Positions 1-7,773 are shown, counted from the stretch's first letter. The stretch is 14,997 nt of DNA from Elusimicrobia bacterium RIFCSPLOWO2_01_FULL_64_13 (GCA_001800095.1 MGUT01000076.1:3725-18721); one strand, 5' to 3'. Made by a program: numbers and translations. Notes: a model not told the origin generated them from the sequence alone.

Positions 1-784
1 TCCCGGGAACGGCCGCGGCCGGTTCCGGGGCGTCGTCGCCGCGCTCGGCGCGGAGGATCTTGAGCAGCCTGCCGTCGGGCATGAAGGCGTGGCAGCCGGA
101 CCGGACGAAGGCCCGCACCCTTCTTGCGATCTCGTCCGCCGGGCTTTTCCAATCGACGCGGAGATCGCTCTTTTTGACGAGAGGCGCCGAGGTGGCTTCG
201 CCCGACTGCGGCTCGCCGGCCGCCTCGTTCCGTCCCACCCGCGCGAGGGTCTCTTCCAGGACCTGGATCCCCACAGGGATCAGTTTTTCCTCCAGGGAGA
301 CCGCGTCGTCGGTCTCCCGGATCCCGATCTCCATCCGGGCGACGATGGGTCCCGTATCCAGGGTCTCGGACAATCTGAAGGAGGTGACGCCCGTTCTCGC
401 CTCCCCGCGGGCGATGGCCCATTGGATGGGGGCCGCACCCCTTAAGCGGGGCAGGAGGGAAAAATGGATGTTGTAGCAGCCACTGGGGAAAAGCCCGAAG
501 GCCTCCTTCGGCAGGAGCCGGCCGTACGCCACCACGATCCCCACTTCCGGCTCGAGCCGGGCGAGGGCTCCCAGGAAATCCGGGTCGCGAAGGTCGGAAG
601 GCTGGAGCACGAGGATGCCCTTCGATTCGGCGAAGGCCTTCACGGGAGAGGGACGGACCTTCCGCCCTCGTTCGGCCGGCTTGTCGGTCCGCGTGACCGC
701 CCCGACCAGTTGGACGCGGGGGGCCAGGTATTCCAGGAAAGGAACGGCGGCCTGGGGAGTTCCCCAGAAAACGGTCCGCGGCAT
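1..784 (-). CDS. fmt: Methionyl-tRNA formyltransferase, 3' end cut by window edge
   Basis: Transfers a formyl group from N10-formyl-tetrahydrofolate to Met-tRNAi in the cytosol, making the initiator fMet-tRNA. About 261 residues are visible; the family is usually about 310, so only the end of the C-terminal tRNA-binding domain is missing. The protein starts MPRTVFWGTP. The formyltransferase catalytic triad is present: Asn105 and His107 in NIHFSLLP, and Asp143 in ETLDTGPI. The folate-site signature SLLPRLRGAAPIQWA (residues 109-123) fits the family. A linker at about 185-200 leads into the C-terminal domain (VKKSDLRVDWKSPADEI). The ATG follows the def stop codon directly with no gap, so the two are almost certainly translated together. 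A weak AAGGTGG lies inside the end of def. def and fmt are a classic pair. Identification is secure. Confidence 0.96.
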   Translation of the reverse strand, partial: MPRTVFWGTPQAAVPFLEYLAPRVQLVGAVTRTDKPAERGRKVRPSPVKAFAESKGILVLQPSDLRDPDFLGALARLEPEVGIVVAYGRLLPKEAFGLFPSGCYNIHFSLLPRLRGAAPIQWAIARGEARTGVTSFRLSETLDTGPIVARMEIGIRETDDAVSLEEKLIPVGIQVLEETLARVGRNEAAGEPQSGEATSAPLVKKSDLRVDWKSPADEIARRVRAFVRSGCHAFMPDGRLLKILRAERGDDAPEPAAAVPG

Positions 785-1300
785 TTACGCGTTCCACCTT
801 TCGCTCCGGGCCGATCTCTTGATCAGGGAGAACATCCGGACGCGCTTCACGAATGAGAGATGGTCCACGTACAATTTCCCGTTCAGGTGGTCGGTTTCGT
901 GCTGGAGGGCGCGGGCCAGGAGGCCTTCTCCCGTGATGACGACCGGCAGGCCCTTCTCGTTCAGGGCCGAGACCTTGGCGGAGGCGAAGCGTTTGATCGG
1001 GGCCAGGAACCCGGGGATGGACAGGCATCCCTCCTCTTCTTTCAGTTGGCCGCTCAACTCGGTGATCCTGGGATTGATGAGCACGATGGGAGACTGGCGC
1101 CCCTCGGCCTGGATGTCGATGACCGCCAGCGCGAGGGAGACCCCCACCTGGTTGGCGGCAAGCCCGACGCCCGGAGCGTCGTACATCGTTTCGAACATGT
1201 CCCCGATCAGCTTCCGGACCTCCCGGTCGATGGATTTGACCGGCTGGCACCTCCGGCGCAGGACCGGGTCGCCGTATTTGACTATTTTTCTGATGGCCAT
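785..1300 (-). CDS. def: Peptide deformylase
   Basis: Metal-dependent hydrolase that removes the formyl group from the N-terminal fMet of new proteins. It is 171 residues, the normal bacterial length. All three family motifs are intact: GVGLAANQVG at 44-53, EEGCLSIPG at 89-97 with metal ligand Cys92, and QHETDHLNG at 133-141 with metal ligands His134 and His138 and catalytic Glu135. The start is the ATG giving MAIRKIVKYGDP, the usual N-terminus of the family. It is preceded by a purine-rich AGAGGGG about 8 nt upstream. The open frame continues further upstream, but that stretch overlaps the TSUP gene and matches nothing. It lies 14 nt after the TSUP gene and abuts fmt, which uses the opposite reaction; both act on initiator methionine. 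Confidence 0.97.
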   Translation of the reverse strand: MAIRKIVKYGDPVLRRRCQPVKSIDREVRKLIGDMFETMYDAPGVGLAANQVGVSLALAVIDIQAEGRQSPIVLINPRITELSGQLKEEEGCLSIPGFLAPIKRFASAKVSALNEKGLPVVITGEGLLARALQHETDHLNGKLYVDHLSFVKRVRMFSLIKRSARSERWNA

Positions 1301-1314
1301 GCGTTCAGCCCCTC

Positions 1315-1674
1315 TTACCGGCCCAGGATCATCTTGACGGACGCGACGAGGAGCGTGACCCCGAAGATCCGCCGGAGCATGAGGTCGGGCAGGTGCTCCG
1401 CCGCCTTGGCCCCCAGCAGTCCCCCGAAGAAGAACGCCAGGCAAATGAGGCCGGCGGCCTTGAGGTCCACGTACCCCGCCTTGTAATAGGTCCAGGCGGC
1501 CAAAAGACCGATGGGCGGGACCATGAGCGCCAGGGACGTTCCCTGGGCCTGGTGCTGGCCCATGCCGAAGAAGAGGACCAGGGCGGGGATGATGATCAGT
1601 CCTCCGCCGATGCCGATGAGCCCGCTGAACGCTCCCGCGATCAGTCCCAGCAATAGATAGGGGATGGTCTCCAT
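1315..1674 (-). CDS. Half-size TauE/SafE (TSUP) family membrane protein
   Basis: A 119-residue, very hydrophobic protein with about four membrane segments (roughly 5-30, 42-62, 71-90 and 99-116). The start of the protein holds the TSUP repeat signature, a Gly-rich stretch GLIGIGGGLIIIP at 18-30, followed by a Gly-Thr-Ser segment (QGTSLAL, 44-50). Full TSUP permeases (TauE, SafE, YfcA), linked to export or uptake of sulfite, sulfonates and other small organic anions, have two such repeats and about 250 residues. This one has a single repeat and would need to form a dimer to make a full-length equivalent. The start is an ATG with a strong AAGGAGG 6 nt upstream. It lies 22 nt after rmuC and 14 nt before def. 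The substrate cannot be told from sequence. Short TSUP proteins exist elsewhere, so I do not read this as a broken gene. Confidence 0.85.
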   Translation of the reverse strand: METIPYLLLGLIAGAFSGLIGIGGGLIIIPALVLFFGMGQHQAQGTSLALMVPPIGLLAAWTYYKAGYVDLKAAGLICLAFFFGGLLGAKAAEHLPDLMLRRIFGVTLLVASVKMILGR

Positions 1675-1696
1675 GTCTGCCTCCTTGGCCGGCGCG

Positions 1697-2797
1697 TCAC
1701 GGCGGTCCGATCCGGGGCGCCTCCGGCAGTCCTTCTTTGAGCGATTGAAGTTTCTGGTCCATGCGGTCGAGCTTCTTCGAGGCGTCGGCGAATTTCTTCT
1801 GGGCGTTGGCGATATGGCCGCCCACGGTCTCGAAATCCTCGTTGAACTTCTCCAAGTCACCGTGGAGGCGTCCCAGCTCGGAAAGGATCTCGCGGGCCTG
1901 GCTCTCGATCTTCAAGCCCCGGAACCCGAGGGCGAGAGTCATGAGGTAGGGGTAAAGGGAATTGGGCGACACCGGGAAGACGTGCTTGCGGGTGGAGTAG
2001 GCGTAGAGGTCGTCGCCCGGTTCGGTCCCTCCGGACCGCACGATCGTCTCGTAGTAGACGTTCTCGGCGGGGAGGTACATCAGTGCGAAGTTCATGGTCC
2101 CTTCGTCGGGGAGGATATATTTGGACGAGATGTCGTCGATGTGCTTCCTGATGTTGCGGTTGAATTCCCTGCGGGCCTGGTCCCGCTCTTTTTCATCGGG
2201 CAATTCCGACATGCGCCGGAAATTGTCGAGAGGGAACTTGGCGTCGATGGGAATGAGCCCGTCTTTCAAGTGGATGACGGCGTCCACCGTGTTGCCGGTG
2301 CGGAAGGAATATTGCAGGGAGAAGAATTCCTCGGACGGCAGGATCTCGCGCAGGATGTTCCCCAGAAGGATCTCGCCCATGGCCCCGCGGAGCTTGGGGG
2401 GCTTGAGGATCTCCTCCAGGCTGGCGATGTTCTTGGTGGTCTCGAAGATCCGCTGGGTGGCCTGCTCCAGCGAGCCGAGCTGGGTGCTGACGTTCTGGAC
2501 CACCTGGGAATAGCTGTCGAGGCGGGAATGGATCTGGCCCGCGCTGGCCTGGAGGTTCTGCGCCACCTCCCGGGCCATCTCCCCGATCCGGTTCTGGGTG
2601 AGGTCGGCGGAGCGCGACAGACTTTCCGAGACCTGGGACCGGAGGGATTCCACCTGCTGCTGGAGGAGCGTCAGGGGCAGGACGGATTCGGCCCGCCTGC
2701 CGCGCAGCTCCCGGTAGAGCCAGAGAGCGAGGGCCGCCACGGCGGAGAAAAGGAGGAGGAGAAGGGCCAGGACGAGGAGGAGGATGGGCTGGGTCAT
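1697..2797 (-). CDS. rmuC: RmuC-family DNA recombination protein
   Basis: RmuC proteins are membrane-anchored PD-(D/E)XK-like nucleases thought to limit rearrangements at DNA repeats. This one has 366 residues, shorter than E. coli RmuC (about 475). One N-terminal membrane segment (about 4-28) is followed by a long helical, coiled-coil-like region (about 43-130) rich in Gln, Glu and Ser. Next is the conserved block KLRGAMGEILLG (135-146) and the nuclease core with Asp172 in NTVDAVIHL and Asp185/Lys187 in IPIDAKFPLDNF. A second helical tail runs from about 300 to 355. The usual Trp of the RGxWGE motif is Met here. The ATG overlaps the stop of the upstream helicase gene (ATGA), so translation is coupled. 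Its position beside a helicase-nuclease supports a DNA repair role. Confidence 0.92.
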   Translation of the reverse strand: MTQPILLLVLALLLLLFSAVAALALWLYRELRGRRAESVLPLTLLQQQVESLRSQVSESLSRSADLTQNRIGEMAREVAQNLQASAGQIHSRLDSYSQVVQNVSTQLGSLEQATQRIFETTKNIASLEEILKPPKLRGAMGEILLGNILREILPSEEFFSLQYSFRTGNTVDAVIHLKDGLIPIDAKFPLDNFRRMSELPDEKERDQARREFNRNIRKHIDDISSKYILPDEGTMNFALMYLPAENVYYETIVRSGGTEPGDDLYAYSTRKHVFPVSPNSLYPYLMTLALGFRGLKIESQAREILSELGRLHGDLEKFNEDFETVGGHIANAQKKFADASKKLDRMDQKLQSLKEGLPEAPRIGPP

Positions 2798-5748
2798 TTG
2801 ATCGCCGGACAGATCTTCTCGTAGGCGCACCAGCGGCAGGCGAAGCCCGGTTTGGCCGGGAAATCCCGCCGGGAGATCCCCGCGACGGCCTCCTCCGTTC
2901 TTGCCAGGGCCTTTTCCAGGAATTCCGGTCGGGGAGCCACGCTCCCTTCCAGGCCGCTCTTGACGAAGGACAAGGTCAGCCGGTCCGGGAGCCGGCCGAA
3001 CCTCCGCTCGAAGGCCAGGGCGTAAAGCGCGAGTTGGGAGCTCTCCGCCGCTTTTTTCCCGGCCTCCTTCGCGCTTTTGACGTCGCCCGTCTTGAAATCG
3101 ATGATGGCGGATCCGCCCTCCGACATGTCCACGCGGTCCCATCGGCCCCGGATCGCGGCGCTCCCGGCGGGACCGCCCAGGGTCATGCGGAAGCTTTCCT
3201 CCACCAGCGCCGGCCGCCGGCGCGACCTCTCTTCCTTCCGCCGGTACGCGGTCAGGACCTTCCTCCCTTCTTCGAGCCGGCGTTCCTCGTGCTCCCGCGA
3301 CACGAAGCCTTCCGACCTCCAGGCGGATTCAAAGACCCGCAGGAGTTCGGCGAGTTTGAATTTCCTGCCGTCGCGGCGGGCGAGATGGTAGAATTTCAGG
3401 GCTTCATGGACGGCGATGCCGAAGACCGTCGTATGGTGCAGGAGGACCGGGATCCGGAGCACCCGGGCGAACTTGTACTTGAGCGGGCAGGCCAGGTAGT
3501 CCTCCACGGCCGTGGCGGGCAGGACCAGACTTCCCGCGGGACCCTCTCCCGGGGAGGCCGGGGCGCTCCCGGCCCCGCCCGAATAGATGCCGAGCGCGTC
3601 CAAGGGCGGCTTGGGGCCGGGTGAGGCGGCCAGGCGGGGTTTGTCCAGGCATTCCGAGATGAATTGGGACGCCTTCCATTGTTTTTTCTTTCCCAGGTTC
3701 ATGGAGCTCGACAGGTGGAGCTCCTTGCGGGCGCGGGTCATGCCCACGTAGAAAAGCCGGCGTTCTTCCTGGATGTGGTAGTCCCCCGACGGGAGGATGT
3801 CCCGGATGAGGGATTCGGGCAGGTCGATCAGGTCGGGCCTGTCGCTCAAGGGGAAACGCCCCTGTTCGAGGCCGGCCAGGAACACCGCGTCGAATTCCAG
3901 GCCTTTGGCGGCGTGGACCGTGAGGATATGGACCGCGTTCTCCTCCAGGGTCGCTTCCGCGCTCGAGGGATCCTCTCCCGCCAGCCGCAGGGGTTCGAGG
4001 TAGCGGACGAAGAGATGCAATCGGTCATAGAGGCAGACGTGGCCGAACCTTTTGACGATCTCGAAGAATTTCTCCAAGTTCTGCGCCTCGCGCGCGCTGG
4101 AAGCGTCGGAGGATCTCGCCAGACGCTCCAGGGTGCCTTTCGATTCGAGGTACTGGTAGATGAGCCGGCCCGTGGGCATCTTGGAGGCGAGCTCGCGGGC
4201 GCGTTCGAGGTCGGAACGGATCTCCTTGAGGATCGGCGCCGATCCGGGCGAGAGTCCCGGCAGGGGCCGTTCCGCCGCCCTCCCGATGACGTCCCCCAAA
4301 GGGAGCTTTTCCTTGTCGGCCGACCGGGTGAGGACGGCGCAGTCGGATCCCTTCAGGCCGTAGAGGGAGGAAGCGGCCAGGTAGTAGAGGCTCGCGGAAT
4401 CCCCGGGGTCGTCCACCGCCCGCAGGAAAGCGAGCAGGACCCTGATTTCCTCCTGGTCGTAGAGCCCGGCGTTCCCGGAAAACCTCCAGGGGATCCCCGC
4501 CAGGTTGAGGGACTTGACGTAAGGTTCCGCGGCCGCGTTCGTGCGCAGGAGGATGGCGAAATCTTTGGGGGAGCTCCCGCCGCCGGAAACGCGCCCGCGG
4601 ATCTCGTCCGCGATGGCTTCGGATTCGGAGAACACGGATTCGTGCCGGACGCAGCGGATGCCCGGCCCGGGCTCGCGGTGCGAGCGCAGCATCTTGTTCA
4701 GCCCGTCGCGGTACTCCAGCCGGTCGGGATTGTTGTGCTGGATGATCCGGTAGGCGGAATCCAGGATCTCCTGGGTGGAACGGTAGTTGTCCGCCAGGAC
4801 GATCTGGGCGGCGTCGGGATAGGCCGAGCGGAAACCCAGGATATTCGAGAGGCAGGCCCCGCGGAACTTGTAGATGGACTGGTCGTCGTCGCCCACCACG
4901 GTGATGTTCCGGGAGGCGCCCGCGGCCAGCTTCAAGAGCTCGAACTGCGCGTAATTGGTGTCCTGGAATTCGTCCACAAGCACGTAGCGGTAGCGCTCCT
5001 GGATCCTCCCGCGGACCGACGGGTGGCCGCGCAGGAGCTTGAGCGCCAGGAGCACCTGGTCCCCGAAATCGATGAAGCCCTTCTTCGCCTTCAGGTCCTC
5101 GTAGGCCTGGAAGGCGCGGGCGACCTCGAGGGTCCTTTGGGCGTCCTCCTTTTCTTCCGGCGACGCGGCCGCGCTCCGGGACTTCTCCGCTTCGGCCAGG
5201 AGGTCCCGGGGCGCTATGTCCTCGTCCTTGGCCCTGCTGAAGACGGAGAGGAGCGCCGCGATGAACCGGTGGGGGTCCGACAAGGGAGCGTAATGCTTGA
5301 GCCCCAGCTTGGGAAGGTGTTCCGTCAGGAAGACCGCCGCCTCGGGCTGGGAGAGGACGCGCGCGTCCGGCGAGAGCCCGATCTCGAAGGCGAACTCGCG
5401 CAGGATCCGGTCCCCGAAGGAGTGGAAGGTGGAGATCCAGACGTCGTTGAAACCGTAGGGAAGGAGCCGGTCCACGCGGTCCTCCATCTCCGCGGCGGCC
5501 TTCTCCGTGAAGGTGAGGGCGAGGATCTCGTTCGGGCGCGCGCGTTTGGAGACGATGAGATTGGCGATCCGGCGGGCGAGGACGGTGGTCTTCCCCGTTC
5601 CGGCGCCCGCCACGATGAGGAGCGGGCCGTCGCCGTGCAGAACGGCCCCGGCCTGGTCGGGATTCAGGTCCCGGAGGAGGTCCCTCCGGATCTCCGGGAA
5701 GCGGAGGCCGTCCGGCCTCTTATTTTTGCGGAGGACCGTCGGAGCCAC
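2794..5748 (-). CDS. UvrD/Rep-type helicase fused to RecB-type Fe-S nuclease
   Basis: A 984-residue superfamily 1A helicase with a C-terminal nuclease. Helicase motifs are all present: Q motif near residues 28-33, Walker A AGAGTGKT (47-54), motif Ia ALTFTEKAA (77-85), STFHSFG (106-112), Walker B LVDEFQDT (257-264), motif III VVGDDDQSIYKFRG (284-297), motif IV NYRSTQEIL (321-329), motif V TVHAAKGLEFD (610-620) and motif VI LFYVGMTRAR (665-674). After a linker at about 705-740, the RecB-like PD-(D/E)XK domain shows VHEAL with His781, Asp871/Asp874, IDFKTG with Asp884 and Lys886, and QLALYA (905-910). Cys754 and the C-terminal Cys971, Cys974 and Cys980 form the spacing of the AddB/Cas4 4Fe-4S cluster. 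This resembles AddA/AdnA-AdnB subunits and should process DNA ends. No partner subunit is in the window. The start is a GTG 29 nt inside the upstream gene with no clear ribosome site; a slightly later start before residue 28 is possible. Confidence 0.93.
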   Translation of the reverse strand: MAPTVLRKNKRPDGLRFPEIRRDLLRDLNPDQAGAVLHGDGPLLIVAGAGTGKTTVLARRIANLIVSKRARPNEILALTFTEKAAAEMEDRVDRLLPYGFNDVWISTFHSFGDRILREFAFEIGLSPDARVLSQPEAAVFLTEHLPKLGLKHYAPLSDPHRFIAALLSVFSRAKDEDIAPRDLLAEAEKSRSAAASPEEKEDAQRTLEVARAFQAYEDLKAKKGFIDFGDQVLLALKLLRGHPSVRGRIQERYRYVLVDEFQDTNYAQFELLKLAAGASRNITVVGDDDQSIYKFRGACLSNILGFRSAYPDAAQIVLADNYRSTQEILDSAYRIIQHNNPDRLEYRDGLNKMLRSHREPGPGIRCVRHESVFSESEAIADEIRGRVSGGGSSPKDFAILLRTNAAAEPYVKSLNLAGIPWRFSGNAGLYDQEEIRVLLAFLRAVDDPGDSASLYYLAASSLYGLKGSDCAVLTRSADKEKLPLGDVIGRAAERPLPGLSPGSAPILKEIRSDLERARELASKMPTGRLIYQYLESKGTLERLARSSDASSAREAQNLEKFFEIVKRFGHVCLYDRLHLFVRYLEPLRLAGEDPSSAEATLEENAVHILTVHAAKGLEFDAVFLAGLEQGRFPLSDRPDLIDLPESLIRDILPSGDYHIQEERRLFYVGMTRARKELHLSSSMNLGKKKQWKASQFISECLDKPRLAASPGPKPPLDALGIYSGGAGSAPASPGEGPAGSLVLPATAVEDYLACPLKYKFARVLRIPVLLHHTTVFGIAVHEALKFYHLARRDGRKFKLAELLRVFESAWRSEGFVSREHEERRLEEGRKVLTAYRRKEERSRRRPALVEESFRMTLGGPAGSAAIRGRWDRVDMSEGGSAIIDFKTGDVKSAKEAGKKAAESSQLALYALAFERRFGRLPDRLTLSFVKSGLEGSVAPRPEFLEKALARTEEAVAGISRRDFPAKPGFACRWCAYEKICPAIK

Positions 5749-6013
5749 GGCGATGAAAGGTCCAGACCACGGCGAAGACGACGCTGAAAAGTGCGGCGTT
5801 GGCGATGCCGAACACCTTGAACACCAGGTCGCGCGAGAGGATGGCCGAGGGCAGCATGGCCAGCAGGCAGCACTCCACGCCGGTTACCCATGCCAGGCTG
5901 ATGTCGCGGGAGGACCTGCGCCTGAATATCTTGATGACGAGGGGGATGTTCCAGACGGGCAGGATGGCCGCGGCGAGCGCGCCCAGCCAGATGAAGGAGG
6001 AGTCGAGCGTCAC
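5720..6013 (-). CDS. SemiSWEET-like PQ-loop membrane protein
   Basis: A 97-residue protein with three predicted membrane helices (about 7-28, 40-60 and 64-86), the size and shape of bacterial SemiSWEETs. Those dimerise to carry sugars; other PQ-loop proteins carry amino acids or lipids. The loop after helix 1, IPLVIKIFRRRSSRDISLAW (23-42), matches the PQ-loop pattern (Pro at the end of helix 1, basic cluster, Ser-x-x-x-Ser). The usual Gln after Pro is Leu here. Helix 3 has FGIANAALF with Asn72, where SWEETs have a substrate-contacting Asn. The start is GTG overlapping the ftsB stop (GTGA), so it is coupled to ftsB. Its 3' end overlaps the helicase gene by 29 nt. The substrate is unknown and the family call rests on topology plus the loop motif. 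Confidence 0.72.
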   Translation of the reverse strand: MTLDSSFIWLGALAAAILPVWNIPLVIKIFRRRSSRDISLAWVTGVECCLLAMLPSAILSRDLVFKVFGIANAALFSVVFAVVWTFHRRGSDGPPQK

Positions 6014-6300
6014 GGCCGCCGGTCCCCCTCCGTGGATTCCCGGACCAGGAAACGGTACTCGATCTCCCCCGGCCGGATCAGACCGAGCTCCCGGCGGGCG
6101 ATCTCTTCGATCGTCCCGGGGTCGTTTTGGTAGCGGTGGATCTCCATGGTCAGTTTGCGGTTGGCGGAACGGGTCGCTTCCAGCTTGCGCTCAAGCTCCT
6201 TGAGGGTCCGCCTCTTCTGCCAGAAGGAGCGGATGTTCTCGCTGGAGAACAGGATGCCCAGGGCGGCGGCGGCGATCAGGAGCCATTTCCCCGATGACAC
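6010..6300 (-). CDS. ftsB: Septum formation initiator, FtsB/DivIC family
   Basis: A small bitopic division protein of 96 residues. It has a short cytoplasmic N-terminus, one membrane helix (about 5-20), a basic and acidic coiled coil (about 28-58) and the family's C-terminal signature PGTIEEIARRELGLIRPGE (61-79). In E. coli FtsB joins FtsQ and FtsL at the septum and helps activate peptidoglycan synthesis by FtsWI. The start is a GTG with GGAG about 7 nt upstream. It lies 18 nt after the enolase stop, and the eno-ftsB order is a well-known arrangement in many bacteria, which supports the call. FtsB and DivIC are not separable on this evidence. Confidence 0.9.
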   Translation of the reverse strand: MSSGKWLLIAAAALGILFSSENIRSFWQKRRTLKELERKLEATRSANRKLTMEIHRYQNDPGTIEEIARRELGLIRPGEIEYRFLVRESTEGDRRP

Positions 6301-6318
6301 GGCCCGGCTCCCGCGGTC

Positions 6319-7620
6319 CTAGGCAAGCGCCAGGGCGAACTTCCCCGCGAACTCGGAGCGGGATCCGAGCTGTTCCTCGATGCGCAGGAGCTGGTTGTAT
6401 TTGGCGATCCGCTCGGAGCGGCTGGCGGAGCCGGTCTTGATCTGCCCGGCGTTGGTGGCCACGGCGAGGTCCGCGATGAAAGTGTCCTCGGTCTCTCCGG
6501 AGCGGCGGGAGATCACGGTCGAGTAGCCCGCCTTCTGGGCCATGGTGATGGCCTCCACGGTCTCCGTCAGGGTGCCGATCTGGTTGAGCTTGATGAGGAT
6601 GGAGTTGGCGATGCCTTTGCGGATGCCTTCCGACAGCCGTACGGTATTGGTCACGAAAAGGTCGTCGCCCACGAGCTGGACTTTCCTGCCCAGCTTTTCG
6701 GTGAGGAGCTTCCATCCGTCCCAATCATTCTCCGCGAGGCCGTCCTCGATGGAGACGATGGGGTATTTGGCGATCCAGCCCTCGTAGAATCTGACCATGT
6801 CGGCCGGGCTCTTCTCGCGATCCGCGGTCTCGCCTTCGAGCACGTAGCGGCCCTTGGAGTAGAATTCGCTCGAGGCGGGATCCAGGGCCAGGGCGACGTC
6901 GGTCCCGGGTTTGAACCCGGCCCCGTGCACGGCTTCGAGGATCGCTTCCACGGCCTCTTCGTTCGATTTGAGGTCGGGGGCGAACCCGCCCTCGTCCCCG
7001 ACGGCGGTGTTCAGGCCCTTCTTGCGCAGCACCGATTTGAGCTCATGGAAGATCTCCGCTCCCCAGCGCAGGGCCTCCGCGAACGTCGGGGCCCCCACCG
7101 GCATGATCATGAATTCCTGGAGATCCACGTTGTTGTCGGCGTGGGCGCCGCCGTTCAGGATATTCATCATGGGGACGGGGATCAGGGTGGTCTTCGCCTG
7201 CAGGCCGTAGGCGCGGCGGATGCTTTCATATAGGGGGAGGTCCTCCGCCGAAGCCGCCGCCCTGGCCGCGGCCAGAGAAACGCCCAGGATGGCGTTGGCC
7301 CCGAGCTTGCCCTTGTTGGGGGTCCCGTCCAGCTCGATCAGCTTCCGGTCGAGTTCGGCCTGGCGCGAGGCGTCCATTCCCAGGATGGCGGGAGCGATTT
7401 TTTCGTTGACGTTCTGGACGGCCTTGCGCACGCCCTTGCCCTTGTAGCGGGACTTGTCGTCGTCGCGCAGCTCGACGGCCTCGTGCTCTCCCGTGGAGGC
7501 CCCGGACGGCACCGCGGCCCGGCCCAGGATGTTCTTTTCCACGACCAGGTCCACTTCCACCGTGGGGTTGCCGCGGGAGTCCAGGATTTCGCGCGCTCGC
7601 ACCGATAGGATCTTGCTCAA
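6319..7620 (-). CDS. eno: Enolase (phosphopyruvate hydratase)
   Basis: Converts 2-phosphoglycerate to phosphoenolpyruvate in glycolysis and may also sit in an RNA degradosome. With the TTG start it has 433 residues, the normal length. Landmarks are REILDSRGNPTVEV (10-23), the flexible loop PSGASTGEHEAVELRD (38-53), GGAHADNNVDLQEF (157-170, His160 region), GDEGGF (208-213), metal ligands Asp247, Glu292 and Asp319, and catalytic Lys344 in ILIKLNQIGTLTET. One oddity: the loop normally reading SHRSGETED is SRRSGETED, putting Arg372 at the position of yeast His373. The TTG was chosen because SKILSVRAREILDSRG is the family N-terminus and GGGAGG lies 8 nt upstream. An in-frame ATG at 7683 would add 21 residues but has no ribosome site. 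First gene of the eight-gene operon. Confidence 0.97.
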   Translation of the reverse strand: MSKILSVRAREILDSRGNPTVEVDLVVEKNILGRAAVPSGASTGEHEAVELRDDDKSRYKGKGVRKAVQNVNEKIAPAILGMDASRQAELDRKLIELDGTPNKGKLGANAILGVSLAAARAAASAEDLPLYESIRRAYGLQAKTTLIPVPMMNILNGGAHADNNVDLQEFMIMPVGAPTFAEALRWGAEIFHELKSVLRKKGLNTAVGDEGGFAPDLKSNEEAVEAILEAVHGAGFKPGTDVALALDPASSEFYSKGRYVLEGETADREKSPADMVRFYEGWIAKYPIVSIEDGLAENDWDGWKLLTEKLGRKVQLVGDDLFVTNTVRLSEGIRKGIANSILIKLNQIGTLTETVEAITMAQKAGYSTVISRRSGETEDTFIADLAVATNAGQIKTGSASRSERIAKYNQLLRIEEQLGSRSEFAGKFALALA

Positions 7621-7628
7621 AGGTTCAT

Positions 7629-7634
7629 CCTCCC
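7629..7634 (-). promoter_or_regulatory. Ribosome binding site deciding the eno TTG start
   Basis: GGGAGG on the minus strand, 8 nt before the TTG at 7620. It settles the choice between this TTG and the upstream in-frame ATG at 7683, which has no such site. An ATG between the two (7626) opens a frame that stops after three codons and overlaps the TTG start by 2 nt. Confidence 0.7.
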
Positions 7635-7735
7635 ATCCTCTTTCTGATCGTCCGGAGATTCTGTTCCGCGCGGGCCGAAGCATGTGGGTCCGGCAGGCCG
7701 GGCCGGAGAGCGGTCTGCCGATGATCCGCAAGCAG

Positions 7736-7764
7736 AGTGTAGCAATTTCCCGTGTCGTTGTAAA
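7736..7764 (-). promoter_or_regulatory. Promoter of the eno operon
   Basis: On the minus strand, TTTACA (7759-7764) is followed by a 17-nt spacer and TACACT (7736-7741). The -10 is extended by TG one base before it (TTGCTACACT). Transcription should start near 7729, giving a leader of about 109 nt before the eno TTG. I see no known riboswitch in the leader; its only structure is a weak TCTGC/GCAGA pairing near its 5' end. Confidence 0.65.
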
Positions 7765-7773
7765 CTTCAGGGT

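Noticed and set aside
1664..2824. Plus-strand open frame of 386 codons opposite rmuC
   Set aside because: Same reason: no domain, biased composition, and a clear RmuC on the other strand.
3664..5787. Long plus-strand open frame of 707 codons opposite the helicase gene
   Set aside because: Low-complexity translation rich in Gly, Glu, Val and Arg with no recognisable domain. The opposite strand carries a complete helicase-nuclease. Long antisense frames are expected at this GC content.
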